Shown piece after piece: positions 9,001 to 15,852 of a stretch of DNA of 15,852 nt; within the stretch, counting starts at the first letter, position 1; the number at the start of each line of letters is the position of its first letter. The stretch covers positions 1-15,852 of the forward strand of contig CAYRFV010000118.1 of the NCBI GenBank assembly GCA_964423545.1, given 5' to 3'. Under the pieces are notes generated by a model. The model was not told the DNA's origin. It did no database searches and was given only the letters and a program-made list of their open reading frames with translations. The DNA is from JALOOE01 sp964423545. Its GTDB lineage: Bacteria; Chloroflexota; Anaerolineae; CG2-30-64-16. A program made the translations under genes and the position numbers.

Positions 9001-9577
9001 TCGGCCGAGCCTCGAATGACGCACGATTGACCAGATCGAATTCCAGGCCGAACTTCCTGGCCATTTCGTCGTCGCGCCACTGCTTGGTCAGGCCGCCCGG
9101 CGTGATGATCAGCACCTTGTTGATCACCCCCCGGAAGAGCAGCTCCTTGATCAGCAGACCGGTCATAATCGTCTTGCCGGCGCCGGTATCGTCGGCGAGC
9201 AGGAAGCGAATGCGGGGCAGAGGCAGCAGGTAGCGGTAAACGGCTTCGACCTGATGCGGCAGCACATCCACGACACTGGAGTTGACGGCGAAGAGAGGGT
9301 CGAATTGATAGGCGATGCGGATGCGCATCGCCTCAACGCCCAGCAAGAAGGCGCCCGCATCGCCATCATAGCTGTAGTCCGCGCCACGAATCACAGCTAA
9401 GCGGGACAGCTCCTCAGGGCCTAGCGGTCTTCTGATCTCGCGGCGGGAAATGAGACCGATCCCCTCGATCAGCGTCTTGCCGCCAAAGGGTGCGATGCGG
9501 CGGATTTCGACGTGTTCGCCGGGTTCGAGGCCGGAGACGATGTCGCCGGGTTGGAGGTTGCGAGGAGGCAGAGACAT
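6038..9577 (-). CDS. SNF2-type DEAH helicase with C-terminal DUF3883 domain
   Basis: A 1,179-residue superfamily 2 ATPase. Its first RecA lobe has Walker A DTGAGKT (130-136), the DEAH box (230-233) and motif III LTATP (267-271). The second lobe has LVIFTEHKDTMDYLA (528-542), ATDAAGEGINLQ (580-591) and the arginine-finger motif EQRMGRVHRYGQ (609-620). A charged, probably coiled-coil stretch spans about 935-1010. A DUF3883 domain ends the protein (about 1066-1145), with YDI (D1082) and FIEVKGR (E1096, K1098), a pattern like the D…ExK core of restriction-type nucleases. The ATG at 9577 is chosen because CAGGAG lies 5 nt upstream and the protein then starts MSLPPRNLQPGD. An upstream in-frame extension to 9928 lacks support. 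It is the promoter-proximal gene of the cluster and overlaps the ATPase gene by 4 nt. It probably translocates on invading DNA; cleavage by DUF3883 is inferred. Confidence 0.95.
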   Translation of the reverse strand: MSLPPRNLQPGDIVSGLEPGEHVEIRRIAPFGGKTLIEGIGLISRREIRRPLGPEELSRLAVIRGADYSYDGDAGAFLLGVEAMRIRIAYQFDPLFAVNSSVVDVLPHQVEAVYRYLLPLPRIRFLLADDTGAGKTIMTGLLIKELLFRGVINKVLIITPGGLTKQWRDDEMARKFGLEFDLVNRASFEARPSQFGRDEGLFITSIDFIARHEGCLRAATETQWDLIAVDEAHKLSAFEYGAKVDRSERYAAVEALASRTDHLLFLTATPHRGRKDTFRRLLMLLDEDLFQKDEHVTQRVHEAVALATAGGESFDGEASITQARNRFFLRRLKEEMVGWDGQPLFRARHTRTPGYELTAGELELYEAVTRYVRSRRKEAKAKKNRNVELTLMVMQRRLASSIHAISRTLAKRQNALDGVLQILRDPSRTPAEKRRLLRGDENDVPVDIAEYEELDEGQREDVDRRIFRQVLSDNPAEVQRERDEVAGLCRLAEAKLAESRRDRPEAKFAELLRVLDSSDVIRQEDEKLVIFTEHKDTMDYLADRLAQMGYSVVTIHGGMDTDARTQAQLDFKRKAKILVATDAAGEGINLQFCRFLINWDIPWNPNRLEQRMGRVHRYGQGDDVWVYNLVATNTREGAVLQRVLSKLDVMRDQMGTDRVYDVIDDLLEDVPLVRLLEQSIELGSNSEAAATAERHLDASRANLEGNAERLIALQKKQSLASHLDLRAARKLRDTSDERRLQPRFVESFFMRAWAAAGGAVTADKHFPVWHISRTPAEWLEVAQQARLPVAEKYETPFVFDKELVSVASKVRVPETTRLLGPGHPLFDALTEWAVRRSRTAFTQGVTLVDPNISRPGRMWLVRSSIQDGRHEEKQRLAHEQLSVVVADHLGLRSTSAANLLNYTAPESPVERPAVPEHSPDEVQSWSYEHLTEHQYAVVRDLRQAECDLRRRYLETTFTELILDLQEDLNDLQEAELRGDEDPDERTRLEGRIRKLKERKALRLAELDLMMRLSADLPEIVTSAVVVPSPVAQLESDVGAPTAGVPMRRDDEVERIAMSVVMRYERRRGWTPFDVSQDGEHYDIRSESPAGELRFIEVKGRAQTGAIMLTGPEVDKLRQLGERAYLYVVTDCKGEKPRLRVIQNPMIQLTPEALFRQVQYVVQLSDWASRGEEIRAEVFS

Positions 9578-9951
9578 GGCCGCTCCTGAGCTCAGTCGCA
9601 TCGATGTCGGCGATCCACCTTGCCCGATCCTGACCGGACTCTCGCACCCTTCGTGCCCAACGCAAACTACTGTGCACATCTGGGGCCTTGGATCGGTCGG
9701 CTGCCACGGCTGTCGAGGCGCAGCAGCCGTCCGGCGGACGCACATCGTGTGGGGGATTGGTTGTTCCAGGCGAAAAGTGTAACATGCCTGGCGGTGCAGC
9801 GCAAGCCTTCGGAGCCGCCGGGGCCGGGGGCGCTGCGGCCGATCGCCCGCTGTGTAAGCCAGACTACGCATCGGCCTCTCCTTTTGCGTTACCATGCTTG
9901 CACGCCGGGCGATGCCGGCGGCCAACACAGCGACGGATGAGGAGTGGGGCG
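9578..9951. other. Divergent intergenic region between helicase and PhyH-like genes
   Basis: This 374-bp stretch separates the minus-strand defence cluster from the plus-strand metabolic genes. Frames stay open by chance because of the high GC content, but no conserved protein is recognisable. It must contain both promoters. I see one moderate minus-strand candidate (listed separately) and no convincing plus-strand promoter, only a weak TTGGTT (9757-9762), 17 bp, TAACAT (9780-9785). No clear stem-loop, riboswitch or tRNA is visible. Confidence 0.6.
9776..9804 (-). promoter_or_regulatory. Candidate promoter of the defence cluster
   Basis: On the minus strand TTGCGC (9804-9799) is followed by a 17-bp spacer and TACACT (9781-9776). 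Each box is a partial match to the sigma-70 consensus. Transcription would start near 9769, leaving a leader of about 190 nt before the helicase ATG. The match is only moderate and a chance occurrence is possible. Confidence 0.3.
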
Positions 9952-10740
9952 ATGTTGACGAGGGAACAGGTCGACTTCTACAACGAGCACGGGTATCTGC
10001 ACATTCCGCAGCTTTTTGCGCGCGACGAGATCGATGAGCTGTCGGACGAGCTGGATCGGCTGGTGCACGATTGGGCGCGCACCGACAAGGGATGGTCTGG
10101 GCCGTGGCGCAAGGCGTACATGGACGAGGCGACCGAGGCGAAGTCGAAGCTGACCGCGATGCACGACTTGCAGTTCTACTCGGACGCCTGGCTGCGCGGG
10201 GTCACCAACCGCAGGCTGGCCGAGGCGATGAGCGATCTGCTGGGGCCGAACGTGGAGTTTCATCACTCGACCCTCCACATCAAGCCCCCCGAAACGGGCC
10301 ACCCCTTCCCCATGCACCAGGACGACCCGTTCTATGAGCACACCAACGGCGCATACGTGGACGTCCTCTTCCATCTCGATGACACCAGCCATGCCAACGG
10401 CGAGATCCGCTTCTTGGACGGATCGCACAAGCTGGGCAAGCTCAAACACATCACGCAGACGCCGGAAGGCCCCTGCACCCCCCACCTGCCCACCGACCAG
10501 TATCGGCTGGAGGACACGACGCCGGTGCCGGCAAAGCGCGGGGATGTCGTCTGCTTCAACATCTACACCATCCACGGCTCCTATATCAACACCACGAACC
10601 GGGCGCGACGCCTGGTGCGCGTCGGCTATCGCGACCCGCAGAACCTGCAGGTGGCAGGCCAGAGCTGCGGCCGTCCCGGCCTGATGGTCTGGGGCTATCG
10701 CGATCGCCGCGAAGGGCAGGCGCTGTTCCCGACGGGGTGA
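9952..10740 (+). CDS. Phytanoyl-CoA dioxygenase (PhyH) family Fe(II)/2-oxoglutarate oxygenase
   Basis: A 262-residue non-haem iron oxygenase. It begins LTREQVDFYNEHGYLHIPQLF, typical of the PhyH fold. The iron-binding facial triad is visible: HQD in FPMHQDDPFY (H122, D124) and the distal histidine in IYTIHGSY (H208). An arginine expected to bind the 2-oxoglutarate carboxylate follows in NRARRLVRVGYR (about R219-R220). Family members oxidise many small molecules, including phytanoyl-CoA, ectoine and natural-product intermediates; nothing here fixes the substrate. The ATG at 9952 has GAGGAG about 9 nt upstream, and frames extending further 5' show no family similarity. The next gene has its own promoter and a terminator-like stem lies between, so this is probably a single-gene unit. 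Divergent from the defence cluster; a functional link is unlikely. Confidence 0.92.
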   Translation: MLTREQVDFYNEHGYLHIPQLFARDEIDELSDELDRLVHDWARTDKGWSGPWRKAYMDEATEAKSKLTAMHDLQFYSDAWLRGVTNRRLAEAMSDLLGPNVEFHHSTLHIKPPETGHPFPMHQDDPFYEHTNGAYVDVLFHLDDTSHANGEIRFLDGSHKLGKLKHITQTPEGPCTPHLPTDQYRLEDTTPVPAKRGDVVCFNIYTIHGSYINTTNRARRLVRVGYRDPQNLQVAGQSCGRPGLMVWGYRDRREGQALFPTG

Positions 10741-10748
10741 GGCCCGGC

Positions 10749-10777
10749 TCGCCCTGGGGCGTGTTGTCCCAGGGCGA
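10749..10777 (+). terminator. Terminator-like stem-loop after the PhyH-like gene
   Basis: A perfect 10-bp inverted repeat (10749-10758 TCGCCCTGGG, 10768-10777 CCCAGGGCGA) with a 9-nt loop begins 8 nt after the stop codon. Only ATTT follows, so the U-tract is short and intrinsic termination would be weak. Confidence 0.5.
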
Positions 10778-10788
10778 TTTCGCGCCAA

Positions 10789-10818
10789 TTGACACTTGCC
10801 GCGCTCCCCGCCTATAAT
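10789..10818 (+). promoter_or_regulatory. Consensus promoter of the radical SAM gene, probably leaderless
   Basis: TTGACA (10789-10794) and TATAAT (10813-10818) are both exact sigma-70/sigma-A consensus boxes with an 18-bp spacer. The expected transcription start, 6-8 nt past the -10 box, coincides with the ATG at 10826. No room remains for a ribosome binding site, so the mRNA is predicted to be leaderless. Confidence 0.85.
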
Positions 10819-10825
10819 GCCCGCC

Positions 10826-11911
<1,086 letters not shown>

Positions 11912-11936
11912 TCTCCGCTCTGGTTAGGGGGTGACG

Positions 11937-12362
11937 ATGCCGTTCTATCCCGACACTGCCACGTTCTACGCGGTGATGACCGATCTGTTTGGCCGGGTGA
12001 TCGCCGCGCCGGGGGTGCTCAAGCCGTTGACCGACGGCAAGATCCTGCTGCGCATGACCGTCACCGAGCCAGACGGCGTGCTGATCGTCGATGGCCGATC
12101 CAGCCCCCCGCGCTTCCTCACCGGCGCCGCCGGGCCCGCCGCGGCCGGCAGCCAGCCGGACATCGGCCTGCGCATCCCGGCGGACGTCCTTCACAACGTC
12201 TGGCTGAATCGCATCCGCCTGCGCGATGCGTTCATGGCCGGCAAGATGCACCTGGACACCTCGCCACTGCGCGCCCTGGGCCTCCTGAACAGCCTCACCG
12301 GCATGTTCCGCTTCACCGAACAGATCTATCCCCAGGTCCTGCGCGAGCGCGGCCTCCTGTAG
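11937..12362 (+). CDS. SCP2 sterol-carrier-like protein
   Basis: A 141-residue cytosolic protein whose C-terminal half matches the SCP2 lipid-carrier pattern: DIGLRIPADVLHNVWLNR, then RDAFMAGKMHLDTSPLRALGL (about 75-115). In this family the domain forms a hydrophobic pocket that binds lipids or lipid-like small molecules. No signal peptide or membrane segment is seen. The ATG at 11937 is preceded by AGGGGGT at a spacing of about 5 nt; a GTG six bases earlier (11931) is less likely. It starts 25 nt after the radical SAM stop, in the same direction, and has no promoter of its own, so the two are probably one operon. It may present a hydrophobic substrate to the radical SAM enzyme; that is inference from pairing only. 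Confidence 0.78.
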   Translation: MPFYPDTATFYAVMTDLFGRVIAAPGVLKPLTDGKILLRMTVTEPDGVLIVDGRSSPPRFLTGAAGPAAAGSQPDIGLRIPADVLHNVWLNRIRLRDAFMAGKMHLDTSPLRALGLLNSLTGMFRFTEQIYPQVLRERGLL

Positions 12363-12499
12363 GGGCGGGGCGACCCCGCCCCGACGCGGCGGATGGGCGT
12401 GGGCGGGGCAACCCCGCCCCGACGCGGGGATCGGGCGTGGGCGGGGCCACCCCGCCCCGACGCGGGGGTCGGGGCGTGGGCGGGGCGCCCCCGCCCCGA
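12363..12499. repeat. Four tandem GC-rich hairpin repeats between convergent genes
   Basis: Four copies begin at 12363, 12401, 12439 and 12478, a period of 38-39 bp. Each contains GGGCGGGG and CCCCGCCC separated by a 3-nt loop (CGA, CAA, CCA, CGC), followed by GACGCGG in the first copies. The arms are conserved while the loop varies. The block starts right after the SCP2 stop and ends 3 bp before the esterase stop on the other strand. It may serve as a two-way terminator despite lacking U-tracts, or be a dispersed repeat that multiplied in neutral space. Confidence 0.85.
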
Positions 12500-12501
12500 C
12501 G

Positions 12502-13239
12502 CTACAGGCCCAGCTTGCCCAGGAAGTACGGCATCTGCACGCGCCACCACGGCCAGTCGTGGTTCACATCGCCGCCCCAGAAGTCGATCCAGGCCGGGAT
12601 CCCCTTGCTCTCCAGGATGCTGCGCAGATCGGCGGCGTCGCGGCGCATATCGTCTTCCCACGCGCCCTGGCCCACGCACACGATGATCCGGCTCTGCCGG
12701 TACAGGTCGAGGCGCCAGGCATCGCTCAGGTTGGGCAGATAGGCGAGCGGCGTGTTGAAGTAGACGAGGTCGTCCATGTAGTCGCCGATGAAGTGGTTGA
12801 GACGGAAGAGGCCGCTGAGCGCGATGCAGCCGCCAAAGCAATCGGGGTGACGGAAGAAGAAGTTGCCCGCATGATAGGCGCCCATGCTGACGCCGGTCGT
12901 GAGCGCCTTTTCGCCCGGCCGGCTGCGGCTCTGGATGAACGGCGACACCTCCTGTATGATGTAGCGATCGTAGTCCTCGTGGCGTCGCGCCCGGTCCGCA
13001 GGCGCCGCCGCGAAGTTGGCCCACGATTGCAGATCGACGCTGTCCACCGTGAACACCTGCACCCGTCCCCCCTCGATGGAGCCGGCGATCGCGGCAATCA
13101 TCCCGAAATCCTCATATTCGTAGAAGCGACCGCCCTGCGCCGGAAAGACGAGGAGCGGCTGCCCGCCCTCGCCATACACGTTGATCTCCATCTCTTGCCC
13201 CAGGTTCGGGCTCCACCACCGGGTGTACTCCTTGTGCAT
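12502..13239 (-). CDS. Alpha/beta-hydrolase, putative esterase (PF00756-like)
   Basis: A 245-residue serine hydrolase. The nucleophile elbow is GVSMG (116-120, Ser118), and the probable catalytic histidine is in GGDVNHDWPWWR (H227), as in esterase D-like proteins. The acid is uncertain; one candidate is in the GAWEDD segment (192-197). The strand leading to it, IIVCVGQGAWED, fits the fold. No signal peptide is present, so it is probably cytosolic. The ATG at 13239 has AAGGAG 4 nt upstream. It lies 51 nt downstream of the ATP-grasp gene in the same direction and is probably expressed from that gene's promoter. The pairing suggests hydrolysis of an ester or release of a product made by the ligase; the substrate is unknown. 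It converges on the SCP2 gene. Confidence 0.88.
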   Translation of the reverse strand: MHKEYTRWWSPNLGQEMEINVYGEGGQPLLVFPAQGGRFYEYEDFGMIAAIAGSIEGGRVQVFTVDSVDLQSWANFAAAPADRARRHEDYDRYIIQEVSPFIQSRSRPGEKALTTGVSMGAYHAGNFFFRHPDCFGGCIALSGLFRLNHFIGDYMDDLVYFNTPLAYLPNLSDAWRLDLYRQSRIIVCVGQGAWEDDMRRDAADLRSILESKGIPAWIDFWGGDVNHDWPWWRVQMPYFLGKLGL

Positions 13240-13255
13240 AGGACTCCTTGCGAGA

Positions 13256-13300
13256 CCGCGTCAGGCCTGACCGCGTCAGGCCTGGCCGCATCAGGCCTGG
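13256..13300. repeat. Three tandem 15-bp repeats across the ATP-grasp stop codon
   Basis: Three copies of CCGCGTCAGGCCTGA-like units (13256-13270, 13271-13285, 13286-13300) with a palindromic core. The third copy contains the ATP-grasp stop. Because the unit is a multiple of three, the minus strand reads Gln-Ala-stop three times in one frame. Confidence 0.85.
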
Positions 13301-14448
13301 ATGAAGTGCGTGGCGGCCAGCACTTCGTCCAGGTCCGGTGAACGCAGCAGATAGTAGTAGTCGCCCATCGCCAGCGCAAAGATCGGCGGCATCGGCTGAT
13401 GGTGCACGACGAGATAGCCGAACGCATCCATGATCGTTTCGTGCGAGTGCTGATAGCTCTTGTTGTGCTTCCGTCCGACAAAACAGCAGTGGTACCTCCG
13501 GCTGTAGTCCTCCATGAAGCGGTTGTTGACGACGACGTTGGCCCATTCCCAGTAGAGATCGATGTCATGCGCGTAGTTGTACATGTCGACGATCGGGCCG
13601 CCGGGCGGCCGCATGTTGACTTCGAGCGCGATCAACTGGCCGGTAGGCTCCGAGCGGAAGAACTCGAAGTGGAAGAAGCGCTCGCGCACGCCGAATGCTT
13701 TCAGCGTGCGCCGCCCGGCTTCTTCGAGATCGGCCGGTATCTGCCGCAGGTTGTAGAAGTACATGTGCTGATCTTCGTTCACTGCCTCCATGACCCCCTG
13801 GCTGTAGGTCAGCGATGAGAAGAAGACCGGATTGCCCTCCCGATCGGTCAGCCCGTCGAACGTCAGAATCTGTCCGCGGACGAATTCCTCCACCAGGGTG
13901 TCGACTGCGGGCTTCGCGCGCCAGAACCGCTCGACCTCGTCCGGGCCGTTCAGCCTGAAGGTGTTGGCGGCCCCCACGCCGATGTCCGGCTTGGCGACCA
14001 GCGGGTAGCCGGTCTCCTCGGCCAGCCGCCAGATGTCGTCGAGGCTGTGCGCGACCGCGCCGCGCGGCGCCGTGATCCCTGCCTCCCGGAACGCACGCTT
14101 CATCTCCGACTTGCGCTTGATGCGGGTCAGGTCCCCCACTTTCGGCCCGTCGACGTTGAAGTCGGTGCGTAGCCTGGCCTCCGATTCCATCCAATACTCG
14201 GTGTGCGAGTCGATGTGGTCGATCTTGCCGTACCCGTGCGTGAAATGGCCGCAGGCGCGCAGCAACTGATCGTAGCTGTGCATGTCGTCCACCCGGTAGT
14301 ACTCGGTCAGCGCTTCTTTCAGGTCCGGCAAGAGCCAGTCGTAGGGCTCGTCGGCGATGCCCAGGACATTCACGCCGAGGCGGCGCAGATGCACGCAGAA
14401 ATAGTGATAGTTAGGCGGGAAGTGGGGTGACAGATAGACGTGGTTCAT
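13291..14448 (-). CDS. ATP-grasp family carboxylate ligase
   Basis: A 385-residue ligase of the ATP-grasp superfamily, which joins a carboxylate to an amine or thiol through an acyl phosphate. The N-terminal preATP-grasp region runs to about 110. The nucleotide-binding lysine is in YPLVAKPDIGVGAANTF (K153), the hinge segment is LVEEFVRGQ (185-193), and the metal-binding residues are in IALEVNMRPPGG (E276, N278). These resemble the carbamoyl-phosphate synthase L-chain group. The C-terminal 90 residues are rich in His and Tyr and match nothing I recognise. The ATG at 14448 has only a weak upstream GAGAG, but the near-consensus promoter ends about 50 nt before it. The esterase gene follows after 51 nt. 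The product may be a small peptide or amide; the substrate cannot be told from the sequence. Confidence 0.9.
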   Translation of the reverse strand: MNHVYLSPHFPPNYHYFCVHLRRLGVNVLGIADEPYDWLLPDLKEALTEYYRVDDMHSYDQLLRACGHFTHGYGKIDHIDSHTEYWMESEARLRTDFNVDGPKVGDLTRIKRKSEMKRAFREAGITAPRGAVAHSLDDIWRLAEETGYPLVAKPDIGVGAANTFRLNGPDEVERFWRAKPAVDTLVEEFVRGQILTFDGLTDREGNPVFFSSLTYSQGVMEAVNEDQHMYFYNLRQIPADLEEAGRRTLKAFGVRERFFHFEFFRSEPTGQLIALEVNMRPPGGPIVDMYNYAHDIDLYWEWANVVVNNRFMEDYSRRYHCCFVGRKHNKSYQHSHETIMDAFGYLVVHHQPMPPIFALAMGDYYYLLRSPDLDEVLAATHFIQA

Positions 14449-14505
14449 GGCGGCAGCTCTCTGGCGGCGTATCGGGCTGTCAGCGGTCAGCGCTCAGCGA
14501 GCGCG

Positions 14506-14534
14506 ATTGTAAGCGATTCGCAGACGAGTGTCAA
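14506..14534 (-). promoter_or_regulatory. Near-consensus promoter of the ATP-grasp/esterase operon
   Basis: On the minus strand TTGACA (14534-14529), a 17-bp spacer, and TACAAT (14511-14506). The predicted start near 14499 gives a leader of about 50 nt before the ATG at 14448. That leader contains short GCTGA(G/C) repeats. Confidence 0.85.
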
Positions 14535-14565
14535 CGCCAGCGCCGGGGGTGGTGCGATTCACGGT

Positions 14566-14594
14566 TTGACAGCGCTGCGCTGCTTCGCTATGAT
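14566..14594 (+). promoter_or_regulatory. Near-consensus promoter of the DNA glycosylase gene
   Basis: TTGACA (14566-14571), 17 bp, TATGAT (14589-14594). The start near 14601 leaves a leader of about 75 nt to the ATG at 14676. It is back to back with the ATP-grasp promoter; the two -35 boxes are 31 bp apart. Confidence 0.82.
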
Positions 14595-14675
14595 GACCGG
14601 CGGGCCGCGCTGCACCGGCCCCGGCGATCTATCGCTTCGCTGTAGCCCTGCTTGTCCCGAGTCCTGAGCCATTCG

Positions 14676-15350
14676 ATGACCAAGACCCCCGATCCCCGCG
14701 CCGCTGAAATCCATCGCCGCCTGTTGGCGGCCTACGGTGAGCCCGCGTGGCGGCCGCACTACCAGCCAATGGACGAGCTGGTGCTCACCTTTCTCAGCCA
14801 GAACACCAGCGATCTGAACTCGGGCCGGGCCTTCGCGGCGCTGAAGGCGCGCTATCCGGCGTGGCAGGCCGTGCTCGACGCCCCCGTCGACGAGCTGGCC
14901 GAGACGATCCGCTCCGGCGGACTGGCGCAGCGCAAGGCCCCTCGCATCCAGGCCGCGTTGCGCCGCATCCAGGCCGAGCGCGGTGCGTTCGACCTGGACT
15001 TCCTGGCCGATCTGCCGGTGGTTGAGGCGACGCAGTGGCTCACCTCCTTCGATGGCATCGGCCACAAGACTGCGTCGATCGTGCTCCTCTTCTGTTTCAA
15101 TCGGCCGGCGTTTCCGGTTGACACTCATGTGGGCCGCGTGACGCGGCGACTGGGGTTGGCCGGACCGAAGGAGTCCGAAGCGAAGATCAAGGCGCTCTGG
15201 GAGGCGTTGGCGCCCCCGGAGTGGTTCTATCCGCTGCACCTGAATCTGATCCGGCACGGTCGCGAGGTGTGCCACGCGCAGCGCCCCGCCTGCCCCGCCT
15301 GCCCACTGGCTGAGATCTGCCTCTATGACATGAAGCGTGCCGGAGCATGA
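14676..15350 (+). CDS. Endonuclease III-family DNA glycosylase (HhH-GPD, [4Fe-4S])
   Basis: A 224-residue base-excision repair enzyme that removes oxidised or mismatched bases. The helix-hairpin-helix is DGIGHKTASIVL, with the catalytic lysine expected at K131. The catalytic aspartate is in FPVDTHVGR (D149). The C-terminal cluster motif C-x6-C-x2-C-x5-C is intact (C199, C206, C209, C215). The segment LVLTFLSQNTSD (36-47) is the usual N-terminal HhH-GPD landmark. The ATG at 14676 begins MTKTPDPRAAEIHRRL; only a weak TGAG precedes it. A TTG at 14652 in the same frame would add eight residues but has no support. This subfamily is distinct from classical Nth in small details, so I give no gene symbol. 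It sits alone under its own promoter. Confidence 0.93.
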   Translation: MTKTPDPRAAEIHRRLLAAYGEPAWRPHYQPMDELVLTFLSQNTSDLNSGRAFAALKARYPAWQAVLDAPVDELAETIRSGGLAQRKAPRIQAALRRIQAERGAFDLDFLADLPVVEATQWLTSFDGIGHKTASIVLLFCFNRPAFPVDTHVGRVTRRLGLAGPKESEAKIKALWEALAPPEWFYPLHLNLIRHGREVCHAQRPACPACPLAEICLYDMKRAGA

Positions 15351-15382
15351 GCCCGATTGCTCCGAAACGCATTAATTCTTAC

Positions 15383-15411
15383 TTGCTTTGTGCCTTCTTC
15401 TATAGTAGAAT
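15383..15411 (+). promoter_or_regulatory. Promoter of the small DUF4177-like gene
   Basis: TTGCTT (15383-15388), 17 bp, TAGAAT (15406-15411), in an AT-rich patch that stands out from its surroundings. Transcription would start near 15418, leaving a leader of about 128 nt before the ATG at 15546. Confidence 0.65.
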
Positions 15412-15545
15412 GACGCCTGTGGCATGGGACGCGATCGCGGCGTGCGCTGCGACCTTGACACGGGCCACGACCCCGTTTGCCAGCGGATGACATCATAGTT
15501 GCTGCGTGCAGGGTTGCGCGCAGACCCGAAATCCAGGTGCCCGGC

Positions 15546-15773
15546 ATGACCGAGAATATCCCGACCCCTGTCGCGCCCTCCGGTGAGCGGCCTTTTGCGA
15601 AGCTCACCCAAGTCACCGTGACTTCTGACGATGGAATCGAGGCCGTGAACCGGCTGCTGGCCGATGGCTGGCGGCTGGTGAGCATCGGCTTTCGCGCCGA
15701 TGCCGTGATCTACGTGCTCGGTTGGCGCGAGGAAAAGGCGAAACCGCGTGCTGGGTTCTTGACACAGGAATGA
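15546..15773 (+). CDS. Small DUF4177-like protein of unknown function
   Basis: A 75-residue protein whose core, GIEAVNRLLADGWRLVSIG followed by AVIYVLGW, has the pattern of DUF4177-type small proteins (a helix ending in a DGW or EGW turn, then two strands). No catalytic residues, signal peptide or membrane segment are visible. The ATG at 15546 is preceded by AGGTG at about 7 nt. The frame is open back to a TTG at 15477, but those 23 residues look unconserved. It follows the glycosylase gene by 195 bp and has its own promoter candidate. Family assignment is by pattern memory and is tentative. Confidence 0.65.
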   Translation: MTENIPTPVAPSGERPFAKLTQVTVTSDDGIEAVNRLLADGWRLVSIGFRADAVIYVLGWREEKAKPRAGFLTQE

Positions 15774-15852
15774 GCGCAGTGCGTGACGAGCAATGCGTGG
15801 CGAGCTACTGCCGAAATGCGACGGCCTGCATCGCGGCTCCATCCCGACTCGT

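Noticed and set aside
1..9577. BREX or DISARM system
   Set aside because: A DUF499-type ATPase is reminiscent of BrxC/PglY and the helicase-methyltransferase pair recalls DISARM. However, no BrxZ/PglZ phosphatase, BrxL, DrmB (DUF1998) or phospholipase D protein is visible in the window. Genes left of position 1 are unseen, so this is not absolute.
9578..9928. Upstream in-frame extension of the helicase (about 117 residues)
   Set aside because: The extension is Arg/Pro-rich without recognisable family sequence, and a good ribosome binding site precedes the ATG at 9577.
12363..12499. Possible CRISPR array (regular repeats of 38-39 bp)
   Set aside because: The whole unit repeats, there are no unique spacers, the repeats are GC-only hairpins, and no cas genes are nearby.
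15455..15460. TTGACA as a -35 box for the small DUF4177-like gene
   Set aside because: No acceptable -10 sequence lies 16-18 bp downstream; the upstream TTGCTT-17-TAGAAT pair is better.

Overview
This looks like a high-GC bacterial chromosome fragment; lines I sampled by eye run about 65-70% GC outside one low-GC block. A 10-N run shows it comes from a draft or scaffolded assembly. Gene content (phytanoyl-CoA dioxygenase-like enzyme, radical SAM plus SCP2 pair, ATP-grasp plus esterase pair, palindromic repeat elements) would fit an uncultured Chloroflexota-like bacterium, but no marker gene is present and this placement is a low-confidence inference.

Region 1 (9577 down to 1, minus strand) is a defence or DNA-modification cluster read as one unit: a SNF2-type helicase with a C-terminal DUF3883 domain, an OLD/RecF-like ABC ATPase, a small TOPRIM protein (DUF3226), a DUF1156 adenine-type DNA methyltransferase (COG1743), and the start of a DUF499 AAA+ ATPase (COG1483) that leaves the window on the left. 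The first three genes overlap by 4 and 1 nt, and the methyltransferase follows within about 30 nt. A 193-bp spacer containing an inverted CACGAAG repeat then separates it from the DUF499 gene. Helicase, DUF1156 and DUF499 proteins are known to co-occur in defence islands. The ATPase-TOPRIM pair inserted between them resembles a split OLD nuclease, or the two-gene layout of PARIS, and is the least expected part. Two oddities lie inside the methyltransferase gene: a palindromic repeat translated in frame between the zinc-knuckle halves, and a block of about 870 bp at roughly 53% GC that includes the DPPY motif.

Region 2 (9952-12362, plus strand) holds a phytanoyl-CoA dioxygenase-like Fe(II)/2-oxoglutarate enzyme, a terminator-like stem, then a radical SAM protein with SPASM-like C-terminal cysteines followed by an SCP2 sterol-carrier-like protein. 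The radical SAM gene has a consensus promoter (TTGACA, 18 bp, TATAAT) placed so that its ATG falls at the predicted transcription start, which suggests a leaderless mRNA.

Region 3 (14448 down to 12502, minus strand) is a two-gene operon: an ATP-grasp ligase followed by an alpha/beta-hydrolase esterase. It converges on region 2 across four 38-39 bp GC-rich hairpin repeats. Its promoter is back to back with that of the next gene.

Region 4 (14676-15773, plus strand) has an endonuclease III-family DNA glycosylase with a [4Fe-4S] cysteine motif, then a small DUF4177-like protein of unknown function with its own promoter. I saw no tRNA, rRNA, CRISPR array or transposase.
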